Numbered from the stretch's first letter, positions 44,162-53,392 are shown. The stretch: DNA of 64,000 bases from Streptomyces sp. NBC_00162 (GCF_024611995.1 NZ_CP102509.1:1488001-1552000); one strand, 5' to 3'. Numbers and translations are program-made. Notes: generated by a model from the letters alone, not told the origin.

Positions 44162-44843
44162 TGACGAGGACGCGTCTCTCCGAGGGCAGGCACAGCGCTC
44201 CTGCCGCCTCGTCAGTCTGGCGACGGATCCTGATCGGTGCTGTCGTGCTGGCCGTTCTGACCGGGGTGGCCGGACTGCTCGCCTACTTCACCCGCACCGA
44301 TGCCGGCGGTAGCGCGAAGGAACCGGAGGCCAGGGCGTCGGCCGCTCCGTCCGTCCCGGCCAAGCCCTCCGCGGGATCGGGGGCAGCGCCCCGACGCCAC
44401 CCACGACCAGTGACCCGATCGCCTTCGGGAAAGCGGCAGCTCAGGCCCTGTGGAGTTATGACACCCGCGTCCTCTCCCAGCCGGAGCACTTGGCCAGCCT
44501 CCAGCGGTGGATGACCAGCGAGGCGAAGTACGCGGACTGGGCCTCGGTCACCAAGCAGGTCCCTGACCCGGTGCTTTGGTCCCGGCTGCGGGACAACCAG
44601 CATCACATCACCGGCACCGTCGGCGAGGGGCACTTCCCGGAGGTGTTCAAGGCAGCCCTGGCCGCCGATCCCGGTGCCATCACCTCCGCCTACGTCTACG
44701 CCGTCACCGTCTCGGGGCGTCAGTCCATCGCCTGGGCCGGTGCCGGCGGTGGAGCGGAGGCCCGCTCCCTCACGCTCGCGGTTCAGTGCCGGCCGCAGCA
44801 GAGTTGTGCGCTGGCCGGCGTCTTGCCGACCGTCTCGCCGTGA
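44161..44843 (+). pseudogene. Single-pass membrane protein of the transfer module, frameshifted
   Basis: The first frame (from ATG 44161) has a membrane helix RILIGAVVLAVLTGVAGLLA and a Pro/Ala/Ser-rich linker. The second frame gives the extracellular part: PIAFGKAAAQALWSYDTRVL, SLQRWMTSEAKYADWASV, and AVQCRPQQSCALAGVLPTV. They join if one base is added or removed in the GGGGG run at 44379-44383. The whole is about 227 residues. The layout (short inside, one helix, small outer domain) matches accessory proteins coded between DUF6112 and TrbL genes. If the frameshift is real, the outer domain is lost. Confidence 0.65.
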
Positions 44844-44874
44844 CTCCCCTCATCCCTGAAAGGAGGTACCCCCT

Positions 44875-46277
44875 GTGGGAGCCTGCGACATCCCCATGAT
44901 GGACAAGGTCTGCGGGATCGTCGGTGGCGTGGTCGGTTCTACCGGCGAGGCCGTCACCGACGGAATCGGCGCCTGGATCGCGAAGTCCATGGGCGAGATG
45001 GCCCAGGGCGGCGCCGATCTCGCCGCCCAGGCCGTCGACCAGACCACCGGCATCGATCTCAACGCCGAGTGGTTCCGCTCGAACTACGAGTTGCTGCTGC
45101 CGATCGGACTCATCCTGACCGTCGGCACCTTCTGCCTGCAGCTGATGCGCGCTGCGTGGCGCCGCGACGAGCGGGCCCTCGCCCAGGCCGTCAGCGGCAC
45201 GGTCGGGGGCGTGATCTTCGCGTTCGCCGCCATCGCCTTCACCACCGTCGCCCTCACCGTGGTCGACGCGTTGAGCGCCGGCTTGTTCCAAGCGGCGAAC
45301 AGCTCGATCGATGACGCCGTACGCCGCATGATCAAGGTCAACCTGTACGGCGCGATGTACGGCTTGGGCTGGGGTATCCCCTCCATCGTCGCTCTCGGGG
45401 CCGCGGTCGGGGCGTTCCTGTACTGGGCCGTGATGGTCGCCCGCAAGATCGGGAACCTGGTCCTGGTCACCTTGGCGGTCTTCGCGGGTGCCGGCGGCGG
45501 CTGGGAGGTCGCCCGGCGCTGGCGGCGCGGCTGGATCGAGGCCACCGGCACGCTGATCGTCAGCAAGATGCTGATGACGATCGTGTTCCTCCTCGGCATC
45601 TCCGCCATGGGCAAGACCGATCCGGCGGACGGCCTCGGTGCCCTGTCGGACGCCATGGCAGGGATCGTGATCATGGTGCTGGTTCTGCTGTGTCCGTACG
45701 CGACCTACAAGTTCGTCCACTGGGCTGCGGACGGCGGCGGCCAGGAGGATCTGCACCGCACCGGTGTGGCGGGCGCGGCGGTAGCCGCTCGAGCCGCGAA
45801 GACGGCGGGGCAGCTCGCTGTCCAGGCCGGTACCGGTATGCCTGCTCCGCAGGGACCGGCAAAGGTGGCGGGCCAGGGCTCCGACGGTGTCGTCTCCGGG
45901 ATCGATCCGAGCGGAGGCTCGGGGAAATCTCCGGCGGTGCGGAGAAGCAGACCAACTTCCGATTCGGCGAGGACGCGGGTGCCACGGGCGACAAGGGCCG
46001 CGCACTCATCCGTCGGCCTCCCGGTGACGGTGACCGCGGGCAGCCGCTGATCCAGCGCCCCGGCCAGGACGTCGGCGGCGCGTTGGCCGAGGCTGCCTCG
46101 GTCTCATCCGGGCCGACGCCGCAGGGCTCCGGGGGATCGGCCACGCAGCCGATCCAGGTGTACCGGGCCGCGGCCCGTACCGGCTCGGCGGGTCCCGTCG
46201 GCGGGCCGACACCGCAAGGCGACGCCACATCTCAGTGGTGGGTCTACCCCAGTCAGCAGAACGGTCCGGCCTCCTAG
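44875..46277 (+). pseudogene. TrbL/VirB6-like membrane protein, frameshifted near the C-terminus
   Basis: GTG start with AAAGGAGG upstream. The N-terminal domain (MMDKVCGIVGGVVGSTGEAV and AQGGADLAAQAVDQTTG) is followed by about six membrane helices (YELLLPIGLILTVGTFCLQL; GVIFAFAAIAFTTVALTVV; WGIPSIVALGAAVGAFLYWA; ILTLAVFAGAG-like; LMTIVFLLGISAM; GIVIMVLVLLCPYATYKFV). This is the TrbL/VirB6 pattern of a type IV secretion channel. A hydrophilic tail then continues only after a frame change near GGGGAAA at 45921-45927 (GAEKQTNFRFGEDAGATGDK in the new frame). The membrane part is intact, so partial function is conceivable. Confidence 0.75.
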
Positions 46278-46377
46278 TCCTGCCCAACCAGGGGGCGGGC
46301 CGTGGCCTGTGCGGCCTCAGCCCGCCCCCGTTCCCTCACCTCGCGCTTTCTCTCGACGTTCCAAGGACGGCCTCGCC

Positions 46378-47757
46378 ATGCCCTTCGACTCTCCACAGCC
46401 CGACGGCCCTGCCACGGTGAAGTTCCCCCACCGCTCGCGCCGGGGCCTCCTGCTCGGACTGTCCGCGCCACAGCTCGTCGCCGCCACCATCACCGGCCTG
46501 CTCCCGCTCGCGGTGCTGATGGGCTCGGGTGTGGCCGGTGCGCTCAAGCTGATACCCCTGTGGGCGCTCATCCTCTCGGCCGTCTTCGTACGCCATCGCG
46601 GCCGGTCGCTCGCCGACTGGGCGCCGATCGCCCTGCGGTACACATGGCGGCGTAGCAAGCGCCAGCTGGTCTGGCTGACCCGGCCCTCCAGTCGACCGCG
46701 GCGCGACGGACTGCTCCACCTCCCCGGCACCGCCGCGTCCCTGCGCGTCGTCACCTCGCCGGACGGCCGTCTGAGCGCCGTACACGACCCCCACACCGGA
46801 ACCCTCACCGCGGTGGTCAAGGTCTCCTCCCGGGCCTTCGCCTTGCTCGATCCCTCCATGCAGAACAACAACGTCGCCGGCTGGGGCCGCACTCTCGCCG
46901 CGCTCGCCCGCACGGGCCACCTCGCCCGGGTGCAGGTGCTGGAGCGCACCGTGCCGGACAGCGGCGACTCCCTGAACCGGTACTGGGGCGCGTACGGCAA
47001 TCCCCAGGCGCACCTTGCCGGGCCCGTCTACGCCGACCTGCTGACCGCGGCCGGCCCGGCCGCAGCCCCGCACGAGAGCTACGTGGCGCTCGCCCTGGAC
47101 CTCAAGGCGGGCCGCCGTCTGATCAACCAGGCGGGCGGCGGGCTCACCGGCAGCTTCGCCGTCCTCACCCAGCTCACCTCCACCTTCGACCAGGCCGCCC
47201 GCACCTCCGGCCTCACCCCGGGCGGATGGCTCCTCGCCACCGAGATCGCCGCGGTGATCCGCACCGCCTACGACCCCAAGGCGCTGGCAGCCCTCGACCA
47301 GTGGTCGGCCACCGGACGACCGCAGGCCGACCCGGCTGCCGCCGGCCCCGTCGTCCTGGTCGAGAAGGCGGACCGGATCGAGACCGACTCGGCCCACCAC
47401 GCCACCTTCTGGATCGAGAACTGGCCCCGGATCGAAACCTCTCCCGGCTTCCTGCACCAGCTTCTCTTCACCTCTGGGGTACGGCGCACCCTGTCCCTGA
47501 CCTACGAGCCCAAGGGGCTGGACGCCGCGCTCAAGGACGTGCAGCGCAGGAAGGCCACCGTGATCGCGGACGCCGCCGAGCGCCAGCGCAAGGGCCAGGT
47601 CGACTCCGAAGAGGACTCGGTGGAGTACGCGGACATCAAGGACCGCGAACGCCAGCTCATCGCCGGCCACGCCGACGTCGCCCCCCGACTACCCCTGGCT
47701 CCGCCAACACCCCGGCTCGGGCGACGTACTGCTCCGTCCTACGTCGCGCCGAGGTGA
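46378..47757 (+). CDS. SCO6880-family type IV secretion protein, C-terminally truncated
   Basis: 459 residues. It starts MPFDSPQPDGPATVKFPHRS, has two hydrophobic segments (QLVAATITGLLPLAVLMGSG; ALKLIPLWALILSAVFV) and then the soluble body with FALLDPSMQNNNVAGWGRTL and LSLTYEPKGLDAALKDVQRR. Streptomyces SCO6880 homologues act in actinobacterial transfer systems next to TrbL-like and TraC/VirB4-like genes. The normal end, after IAGHADV, is missing and is replaced by about 25 residues of non-family sequence. The frame then meets the truncated IclR gene on the other strand. The following VirB4/coupling ATPase genes are absent. Confidence 0.8.
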   Translation: MPFDSPQPDGPATVKFPHRSRRGLLLGLSAPQLVAATITGLLPLAVLMGSGVAGALKLIPLWALILSAVFVRHRGRSLADWAPIALRYTWRRSKRQLVWLTRPSSRPRRDGLLHLPGTAASLRVVTSPDGRLSAVHDPHTGTLTAVVKVSSRAFALLDPSMQNNNVAGWGRTLAALARTGHLARVQVLERTVPDSGDSLNRYWGAYGNPQAHLAGPVYADLLTAAGPAAAPHESYVALALDLKAGRRLINQAGGGLTGSFAVLTQLTSTFDQAARTSGLTPGGWLLATEIAAVIRTAYDPKALAALDQWSATGRPQADPAAAGPVVLVEKADRIETDSAHHATFWIENWPRIETSPGFLHQLLFTSGVRRTLSLTYEPKGLDAALKDVQRRKATVIADAAERQRKGQVDSEEDSVEYADIKDRERQLIAGHADVAPRLPLAPPTPRLGRRTAPSYVAPR

Positions 47758-48079
47758 GTGGGGTGAGTGACTCGATCGCGCAGAGCATCCCGTTCGCATC
47801 GTGGAGCAGCCGAGCCAGAATCTGCCGTTGGGGTGCTTCACTGAACCGATACGCCGCCGCTCGCATCCCGAGGCTGACGGCGCCCGAACCGAGGCGGTAT
47901 TTTCCGGCCTCATCCCTCACGAACACGTCGTAGGCCAGCCCCGAATTGAGTATTCGGTGCACCGTGCTCTTGTTGAGACCCGCTTCTCTGGCAATGGCGC
48001 GCGGCCCATGGGACGGGCCATCCATGGACGCCAGGGTTCGCTGCACGTGGAATACGCGGTCACACGCCGTGCCTGCCAT
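47657..48079 (-). pseudogene. IclR-type regulator, N-terminal part only
   Basis: GTACDRVFHVQRTLASMDGP leads a winged helix (AIAREAGLNKSTVHRILNSG, then DEAGKYRLGSGAVSLGM) and the first helices of the IclR ligand domain (RQILARLLHDANGMLCAIES). The ligand domain then ends abruptly, and the last ~30 residues are read through the tail of the SCO6880 gene. AGGAGG precedes the ATG, so the N-terminus is real. Without its effector domain it could at most bind DNA. Confidence 0.7.
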
Positions 48080-48193
48080 ATCCCCCTCCTATTCCGTCAT
48101 CCACCGGGTGGGGCGCGTAGGTGCAGACCCGGCGGGTATCAATCGGGCGCTACGCCGTCTTTCCAAGCGTCCCAGCCGTCGAAAGGAACTCTG

Positions 48194-48227
48194 CTTCCGG
48201 AAGTGCGACTTCCGGGACTAAAGTCCC
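48194..48227. promoter_or_regulatory. DosR/DevR-like box with adjoining hairpin
   Basis: GGGACTAAAGTCCC (48214-48227) is a palindrome that agrees with the core of the DosR/DevR (Streptomyces OsdR) binding consensus GGGACT-WWW-GTCCC. It stands 120 bp upstream of the XRE/MmyB gene. CCGGAAG-TGCGA-CTTCCGG (48197-48215) forms a hairpin that overlaps its left edge. Confidence 0.5.
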
Positions 48228-48347
48228 TACGGTTGCGGCGCCGAGGACCGCCCCGTCCGAAACCCCACAGGGCTTGTCCCCATTGGGCCGACGACCGAGA
48301 GGGTCACTTCACGCGAGGACGGCATCACCGGGAGCGAGGGAGGAATC

Positions 48348-49742
48348 ATGCCTACGCCCACCCGAAGTCGGGACCAAAGTCCCGACCAGCGGCCTGCCCT
48401 GGATGAGCTGATCGGGCTTGCCGGACTGTTGCGAGCGTGGCGCGCAGCAGCCAGCGCCAAAATGCGGCGGAGCAAACCGCTGTCGCAAGCCGAGGTGGCA
48501 GCCCGGGCCGGGATGACCGAGCGTTGGTACGGGGAACTGGAGCGAGGAGCGTCTCCCCGCCTGAGACGCCCGAAGATCGACCAGTTGGCAGAGGCGCTGC
48601 TGCTGAACGAGGACCAGCGCGAGACCCTCTACCTCTACACGGACGGAGGCTCCCCGCCCCGCTCCCCCAAGCCTCCGGGGTACACCGACGGCCTTCACCC
48701 GCTACAACTGCTTCTCGACCATCAGATGCCACGGCCCGCGTACCTCAGCGATGCCGCCTGGAACATCGTCGGATTCAACCGGGCCATGGCCCAGTGGTTC
48801 CCCTGGGTCCTGGAGCCGGGCGCCAACCTGATGCGTTGGGCACTGCTGCATCCCGATGCCCGGGAGCAGTACGTCGGATGGGAGGAGCACGCACGGATCT
48901 ACCTCGCCATGGTGAGGATGGCACTGGTCAAACACGACCGGATGCCCGAGCTGGTCTCGGTGCTGAACGAGGTCCTGGCCGACGAAGATTGTCGCCGCAT
49001 CTGGGACAGCAAGCCGGAGTTGGTGGGCCACCGGGACGGCCACATGTTCAGGCTGAACATCTCCCGTTTCGACCACCAGGACATCGAGGTCGTTACTCAG
49101 GTGCTCTACCCCGCCGCCTTCCCGGACCTCCGCTTCGTTGCCATCACCTGGCTCGGCAGCCGAGAAGACCCTGGCGCCGAAGCCGCCCGCCGGAGTCCAT
49201 CTGCGGTCGAGGGCAGCGGAGGCCGCGTCACACCTCCACGGCCGGCCCAGGGGACACCCCCGCGCCCATACTGGGCCCTCGACTCCTTCGAAGCGGCACG
49301 CTCGCTCGCCGGCTCCTCCCCCGTTGATCTACCGGCCCTCAGCGCGGTGGCCGGTCGAGGTACCCGGCTCACAGCGGACTTCTCGGGTCGCAACGTCATC
49401 TGGGCGACGAGCGAGGCAGGCGGCACGGTCGCCTTCGAGGACCTCAGCACGCAAGAAGCCCTCGCACGCATCCCGATTCCGACACTCAGTGCGGGAGCTC
49501 GACGGGAGTATCAGAACCTGCTCCGGTCCACTCTGGCCCCCGATGGCCCGACCGCTGCGAGGCAGATAGACGAGCTCCTCATCCCTCACCGCGCAGCCAT
49601 CGATCTCTTGGTGGACCTTGGCAGCCAGCTCAGCCCCGCCGGCGCAGCCGCCCCATCTCCCGGCCTCAGCCGCAGCGAGTCCGGTACTGGGACGGAGAGA
49701 GCCCAAGCACTCGCTGGAAGGCTCGGCGCATGGCCTCGGTAG
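48348..49742 (+). CDS. XRE-family regulator with MmyB-like ligand domain
   Basis: 464 residues. The helix-turn-helix is LLRAWRAAASAKMRRSKPLS plus QAEVAARAGMTERWYGELER. The MmyB/MltR ligand-binding domain follows (LHPLQLLLDHQMPRPAYLSD, AAWNIVGFNRAMAQWFPWVL, MRWALLHPDAREQYVGWEEH), as in many actinobacterial regulators proposed to bind fatty acids. About 180 extra C-terminal residues are not part of the usual family; they contain FEAARSLAGSSPVDLPALSA and a later helical region. GGAGG sits 7 bp before the ATG. The end overlaps the convergent GlxA-type gene by 77 bp. Confidence 0.85.
   Translation: MPTPTRSRDQSPDQRPALDELIGLAGLLRAWRAAASAKMRRSKPLSQAEVAARAGMTERWYGELERGASPRLRRPKIDQLAEALLLNEDQRETLYLYTDGGSPPRSPKPPGYTDGLHPLQLLLDHQMPRPAYLSDAAWNIVGFNRAMAQWFPWVLEPGANLMRWALLHPDAREQYVGWEEHARIYLAMVRMALVKHDRMPELVSVLNEVLADEDCRRIWDSKPELVGHRDGHMFRLNISRFDHQDIEVVTQVLYPAAFPDLRFVAITWLGSREDPGAEAARRSPSAVEGSGGRVTPPRPAQGTPPRPYWALDSFEAARSLAGSSPVDLPALSAVAGRGTRLTADFSGRNVIWATSEAGGTVAFEDLSTQEALARIPIPTLSAGARREYQNLLRSTLAPDGPTAARQIDELLIPHRAAIDLLVDLGSQLSPAGAAAPSPGLSRSESGTGTERAQALAGRLGAWPR
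48367..48386. promoter_or_regulatory. Second DosR-like palindrome, inside the XRE gene start
   Basis: GTCGGGACCAAAGTCCCGAC has 8-bp perfect arms around CAAA and again fits the GGGAC-N4-GTCCC core. It overlaps codons 7-13 of the XRE/MmyB gene and is 156 bp from the upstream box (core to core). Two such sites so close together are unlikely to be chance, but the second is coding sequence. Confidence 0.45.
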
Positions 49743-50640
49743 TGGCGTAACCGCTCAAGGCAGCGATGCGCACGACATCGTCGTCGGTGTCCTCGAGCAG
49801 CCGCCTCGCTGTCTCGAGCCGGGTGTTGGCCACATAGCGCCCGGGGGTGACGCCCGTCTCCTCGGCGAACGTCCGCGTGAACTGCCGAGCCGACAGATTG
49901 GCGCGCTGAGCCAAGGCGTCGACCGACAGGTCGGCGTCCGGGTGGTCGGCGATCCACTGCTGGAGCTCACGGAGTTCTTGGCGATGCGCGAGCTGCGCCT
50001 GCATCTGGGTGCTGAACTGGCCTTGGCCGCCGGACCTCCGCAGGAAGACGACCATGTAGCGCGCGATCGTCAGGGCCGCGTCCCTCCCGATGTCCTCCTC
50101 CACCAGGGCAAGAGCGAGGTCGATGCCGGCCGTGACGCCCGCCGAGGTGTACACCGAGCCGTCCCGGATGAAGATCGAGTCCGGTTCGACTGCGACGTCG
50201 GGATACCGCTGCGCCAGCTCCCCAGCTTTGTCCCAATGTGTTGTCACCCGCCGACCTGCGAGCAGATCGGCCTCGGCGAGCAGGAACGCACCCGTACACA
50301 CGGAGACGACTCGCTCCGCCTTCGGGGCGTTCTCCTTCAGCCACGAAACGACGTCCGGATGACCGGCACCCGCGTCGGGAACGCCTCCGGCACCGCCCGG
50401 CACGAGCAGCGTGTGGGGAACCTCAGCGTCCGCCAGGTCCACATCAGGCATCAGGGTCACCCCGCTGAGCGATGCCACGGCTGACCCGCCCGGGGATGCC
50501 GTAGCGATGCGGTACCCGGTCTGCCCCGGAGCTGTGGCGGCGAGGTAAGCGTTGGCCCCGGCCAGTACGCCCACGGGGCCGGTGACGTCCAGCGCCTCAA
50601 CGCCGTCATAGAGCGTGACCAGCACCGTGCGGGACCTCAT
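49666..50640 (-). CDS. GlxA-family AraC-type regulator with DJ-1/PfpI domain
   Basis: 324 residues. The N-terminal DJ-1/PfpI-like domain (VLVTLYDGVEALDVTGPVGV, then VVSVCTGAFLLAEADLLAGR, with the Cys elbow) is followed by a C-terminal AraC helix-turn-helix pair (LAQRANLSARQFTRTFAEET and IAALSGYATTEAMRRAFQRV). This two-domain form is the GlxA family; the amidotransferase-like part is a ligand-sensing domain and not thought enzymatic. The target genes are unknown; the neighbours do not form an obvious regulon. Confidence 0.92.
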   Translation of the reverse strand: MRSRTVLVTLYDGVEALDVTGPVGVLAGANAYLAATAPGQTGYRIATASPGGSAVASLSGVTLMPDVDLADAEVPHTLLVPGGAGGVPDAGAGHPDVVSWLKENAPKAERVVSVCTGAFLLAEADLLAGRRVTTHWDKAGELAQRYPDVAVEPDSIFIRDGSVYTSAGVTAGIDLALALVEEDIGRDAALTIARYMVVFLRRSGGQGQFSTQMQAQLAHRQELRELQQWIADHPDADLSVDALAQRANLSARQFTRTFAEETGVTPGRYVANTRLETARRLLEDTDDDVVRIAALSGYATTEAMRRAFQRVLGLSPSQYRTRCG

Positions 50641-50754
50641 ACCTCAACCATGCCCACCCTCAAAGGTGCCCGCAATGCAAGACTCCGGCATGTACGGCAA
50701 CGTGGATCCCGGACGGGCTCCAGCCGATCCCCTCGGCCCCGTGGCTCCGCGGCA

Positions 50755-51207
50755 TCAGCTCTGGCCAGGCGGCGGTAGCCCGATCAGGGCTTCCAAGTAC
50801 CTCTGCACCGGCTCGAAGATCCCGCCCGGGATATACCCGGGAAGCTCTGCAAGGGTCACCCAGGCCACCTCGGCGATCTCGGTCGGGGCGGCGGCACGTG
50901 CGGAACCCCTCACGGCATCGCAGGCGGCGTACGACATCAGCCTTCCGGTCATCGGATGAACCCGCTCGCCCAGCGCCCCGGCCGCGGATACGTCCAGACC
51001 GGTCTCCTCCTTCGTCTCCCGTACGGCCGCGTCCTCCCATGTTTCCCCGGGTTCGACCTTGCCCGCCGGGAACTGCCACGAGAGGTTCCCCTCCGCCATC
51101 CGACGTCGCACCAACAGGACCCGGCCCTCATGGACCACGACGGCGGCGGCAACCCTCAGTCGGTGATCGTCCGGCCCGCTGCGGGGCGAGGCGTCCTCAG
51201 GCACCAT
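50755..51207 (-). CDS. Nudix hydrolase
   Basis: 150 residues starting MVPEDASPRSGPDDHRLRV. The Nudix box reads GKVEPGETWEDAAVRETKEE TGL in effect (GX5EX7REUXEEXGU), preceded by the first beta strand LRVAAAVVVHEGRVLLVRRR. It cleaves a nucleoside diphosphate linked to another group; the substrate is not deducible. Its ATG overlaps the end of the flavoprotein gene by 11 bp, so the two are translationally coupled. An upstream extension in the same frame is rejected because it overlaps that gene. Confidence 0.88.
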   Translation of the reverse strand: MVPEDASPRSGPDDHRLRVAAAVVVHEGRVLLVRRRMAEGNLSWQFPAGKVEPGETWEDAAVRETKEETGLDVSAAGALGERVHPMTGRLMSYAACDAVRGSARAAAPTEIAEVAWVTLAELPGYIPGGIFEPVQRYLEALIGLPPPGQS

Positions 51208-51745
51208 GGTTCCGCATGTGCGGTGCCAGCAGGTGGATCGCTTCCTCCCAGTGGAAGCGATCGGCGCCGCCGCCTGCCTTCGGACGGTGAGGCTCGTAGC
51301 TGCCGATCGATATCCCCATCTCACGAAGTTCAGAAATGCTTCGCCGGTAAGCGGGGTGCGCCGCCAGGGCGGAGTTCACGTACGGCAGGACTGCGGTGGG
51401 GATGTCCATGCCGTACGCCTCGCAGAGGATGGCCAGCGCGAGGTTGTCGGCGAAGCCCGCCGCCCACTTGTTGACCGTGTTGAAGGTCGCTGGAGCGACC
51501 GCGATGGCGTCTGCCGGCGGCAGGGGGCGATCGTCACCCGGCTGCCTCCAGGCGGAACGGATCTGGAAGCCTGTCTGCGTCTCGATGTCAGGGACGTCGA
51601 GGAAGGGCAGGGCATGCGGAGTGGCGACGACCCCGACGTCCCAGTTCCGCTCCTGTGCCGCCGTGATCAGCTTGCCGACGTCGTCCGCGATCCCGGCGGC
51701 ACAGACGACGACGTACAGGAACGGCCTGCGCTGAGGCTCCGTCAC
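51197..51745 (-). CDS. Flavoprotein (PPC-decarboxylase-like fold)
   Basis: 182 residues: FLYVVVCAAGIADDVGKLIT, VVATPHALPFLDVP, DAIAVAPATFNTVNKWAAGF, and ALAILCEAYGMDIPTAVLPY. The order and the APATFNT/KWA segment match the FMN-binding homo-oligomeric Cys decarboxylase (Flavoprotein) fold. Streptomyces has many standalone members of unassigned activity. It is the middle gene of a three-gene minus-strand operon: TrmO-like methyltransferase, flavoprotein, Nudix hydrolase. Confidence 0.85.
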   Translation of the reverse strand: MTEPQRRPFLYVVVCAAGIADDVGKLITAAQERNWDVGVVATPHALPFLDVPDIETQTGFQIRSAWRQPGDDRPLPPADAIAVAPATFNTVNKWAAGFADNLALAILCEAYGMDIPTAVLPYVNSALAAHPAYRRSISELREMGISIGSYEPHRPKAGGGADRFHWEEAIHLLAPHMRNHGA

Positions 51746-51756
51746 GTGAGACCCCT

Positions 51757-52221
51757 TCAGCGCCAGTAGTCCGCGAGCATCTCCGCCGGCCAGCTCGGTT
51801 CCCGGACCTCGCCCCGCGGACCCATCTCCTGAAAGTAGGGCGCGACGTCATAGACCGGGGTGCCGTCTATCGCGTCGAGGTCGGCGACATGCAGGTCCAA
51901 GCCGTCGACCTTCACCAAGCGTGGAAAGGACTGGGCCAGCTGGTTCGGCCGTCGATGGTTCCGGTGGACGAACGTGCCGGAGGGCTGCCAGGCGGGATTG
52001 TTGCGAGGGCTCCGCGCATGGAGGTCGACGTCTTCGGGCGAGGCCTTGTGGAATTGCCAGACGACGAGGAGGTGGGAGAACTCTTCGAGACCTTGGACGA
52101 CCTCGACCGGGAAGTCCGGGTTCAAGCGGATGATCGCGGGGCCTCCCCAGTGGTCATCAGTGGGTTCAACCCGTCCCCCGATCACCGTTCCGATAGGCGT
52201 GATCTCCAGCGACTGCGCCAT
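51757..52221 (-). CDS. TrmO/TsaA-family SAM-dependent methyltransferase
   Basis: 154 residues from the second ATG (MAQSLEITPIGTVIGG). Characteristic strings are LEEFSHLLVVWQFHKASPED, then ARSPRNNPAWQPSGTFVHRN and HRRPNQLAQSFPRLVKVDGL, ending with DGTPVYDVAPYF. This is the TsaA-like beta-barrel of TrmO, which N6-methylates t6A37 in certain tRNAs. HRRPN replaces the more common HRPNPIG motif, so the substrate may differ. It heads the operon with the flavoprotein and Nudix genes. Confidence 0.85.
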   Translation of the reverse strand: MAQSLEITPIGTVIGGRVEPTDDHWGGPAIIRLNPDFPVEVVQGLEEFSHLLVVWQFHKASPEDVDLHARSPRNNPAWQPSGTFVHRNHRRPNQLAQSFPRLVKVDGLDLHVADLDAIDGTPVYDVAPYFQEMGPRGEVREPSWPAEMLADYWR

Positions 52222-52395
52222 GCGCTCCCCCTCAAGCCTCGTCGTCACCGGCTCAATCTACAGCGGATGATGTGGCCCCTTGAGCTCCGACAACCGCCAG
52301 AGATGACAAGGAAGTTGAGATGCTCCGTGTTGACGGACGGCTCGTGTCAGTGGGCCCGCTCCTGCTAGGGTCCCCCGTTCGCAAAGGAGGTCGTG

Positions 52396-53265
52396 ATGAA
52401 CGGATCCCTGCCCGCTGCCGCCCAGGTGGACCTGCGCCGGCAGCCGGTAGACGACGTGCTGGAGCGCGTGGAGCAGGCCCTGCACGTACGGCTGGACCGG
52501 CAGGCACTGCTTCGCAAGCGCCGCTCCTTGGGCGGCCGTACGGAGCGGGGCACCTGGGTGCGTATCGAGCGGCGGGGATTCGAACGGATCGGCGCGCAAG
52601 GCTGGAACGGGACCGAGGCTGCCGCCGTGCTGCAGGGGGTTGCGATGCCCGAGTGGTTCCAAGGCGTGGCATGGCGCGAACAGGGCGAGCCGGTCATGTG
52701 GCGTGCGGATGAGCTGGAGTTGATGACATCGCCATCTGTCGGAAAGAGCGCCCTGGTGCTCGATGACCCGGGCCTTCCTGACACATGGTGGGAGGCGCTG
52801 AATGCTTCTCTGGACGCGCTTGCCGCACAGCGGACGCCGCGGATCGCGACCCCGGACACGGTGACGATCACGCAGGAGCAGGTGACGCAGACCCTGGGGG
52901 AAGCTTTCCCCGGCCTCTCCGACACGCGGATCGAGCGGTGGGCTCCTGCTCATGCGGACCTGACCTGGGCCAACGTGATGGGACCGGAGTTCTCCGTCAT
53001 CGACTGGGAGGACTGGGGCATGGCACCCCGAGGCCTGGACGCCGCAACGCTATGGGGCAACGCGCTTGCCGTCCCGGCGCTCGCGGGCCGCGTCCGGCAT
53101 GAGCGACGCGCGGACTTCGAGAGCCGGGACGGCAAGCTGATGTCGCTCTTCTTTCTCTCGAAGACCCTCGGCTCCCTCTCCTACGAGGGAGATCCGCTGC
53201 TGGCGCCGGCCCGAAAGGAAGCCAAGCGCTTGGTGGACGAGCTTCAGTCCACCCCGGACAAGTGA
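52396..53265 (+). CDS. Phosphotransferase-like (APH-fold) protein
   Basis: 289 residues. The C-terminal half has HADLTWANVMGPEFSVIDWE, in which HADLxxxN corresponds to the catalytic Brenner motif and VIDWED to the metal-binding IDWE of aminoglycoside-phosphotransferase-fold kinases. The N-terminal half (LDRQALLRKRRSLGGRTERG, then RGFERIGAQGWNGTEAAAVL) lacks an obvious ATP-binding Lys motif. It may be an atypical kinase. AAAGGAGG lies 5 bp before ATG 52396. A decayed copy of the C-terminal half sits at 27.6-28.0 kb. The gene is divergent from the TrmO operon and followed by another Nudix gene. Confidence 0.7.
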   Translation: MNGSLPAAAQVDLRRQPVDDVLERVEQALHVRLDRQALLRKRRSLGGRTERGTWVRIERRGFERIGAQGWNGTEAAAVLQGVAMPEWFQGVAWREQGEPVMWRADELELMTSPSVGKSALVLDDPGLPDTWWEALNASLDALAAQRTPRIATPDTVTITQEQVTQTLGEAFPGLSDTRIERWAPAHADLTWANVMGPEFSVIDWEDWGMAPRGLDAATLWGNALAVPALAGRVRHERRADFESRDGKLMSLFFLSKTLGSLSYEGDPLLAPARKEAKRLVDELQSTPDK

Positions 53266-53392
53266 AGATCAGCCGTACGCCTGCGCCGGTCCGCGGACAG
53301 CCGAAATGATCACCGACCACGGGATAGCCAGTCCCGGCCTCCACCGGGCCTGGCCCACGAATCAGTTCCTGAACCAAGTGGAGGTTGGCGCC

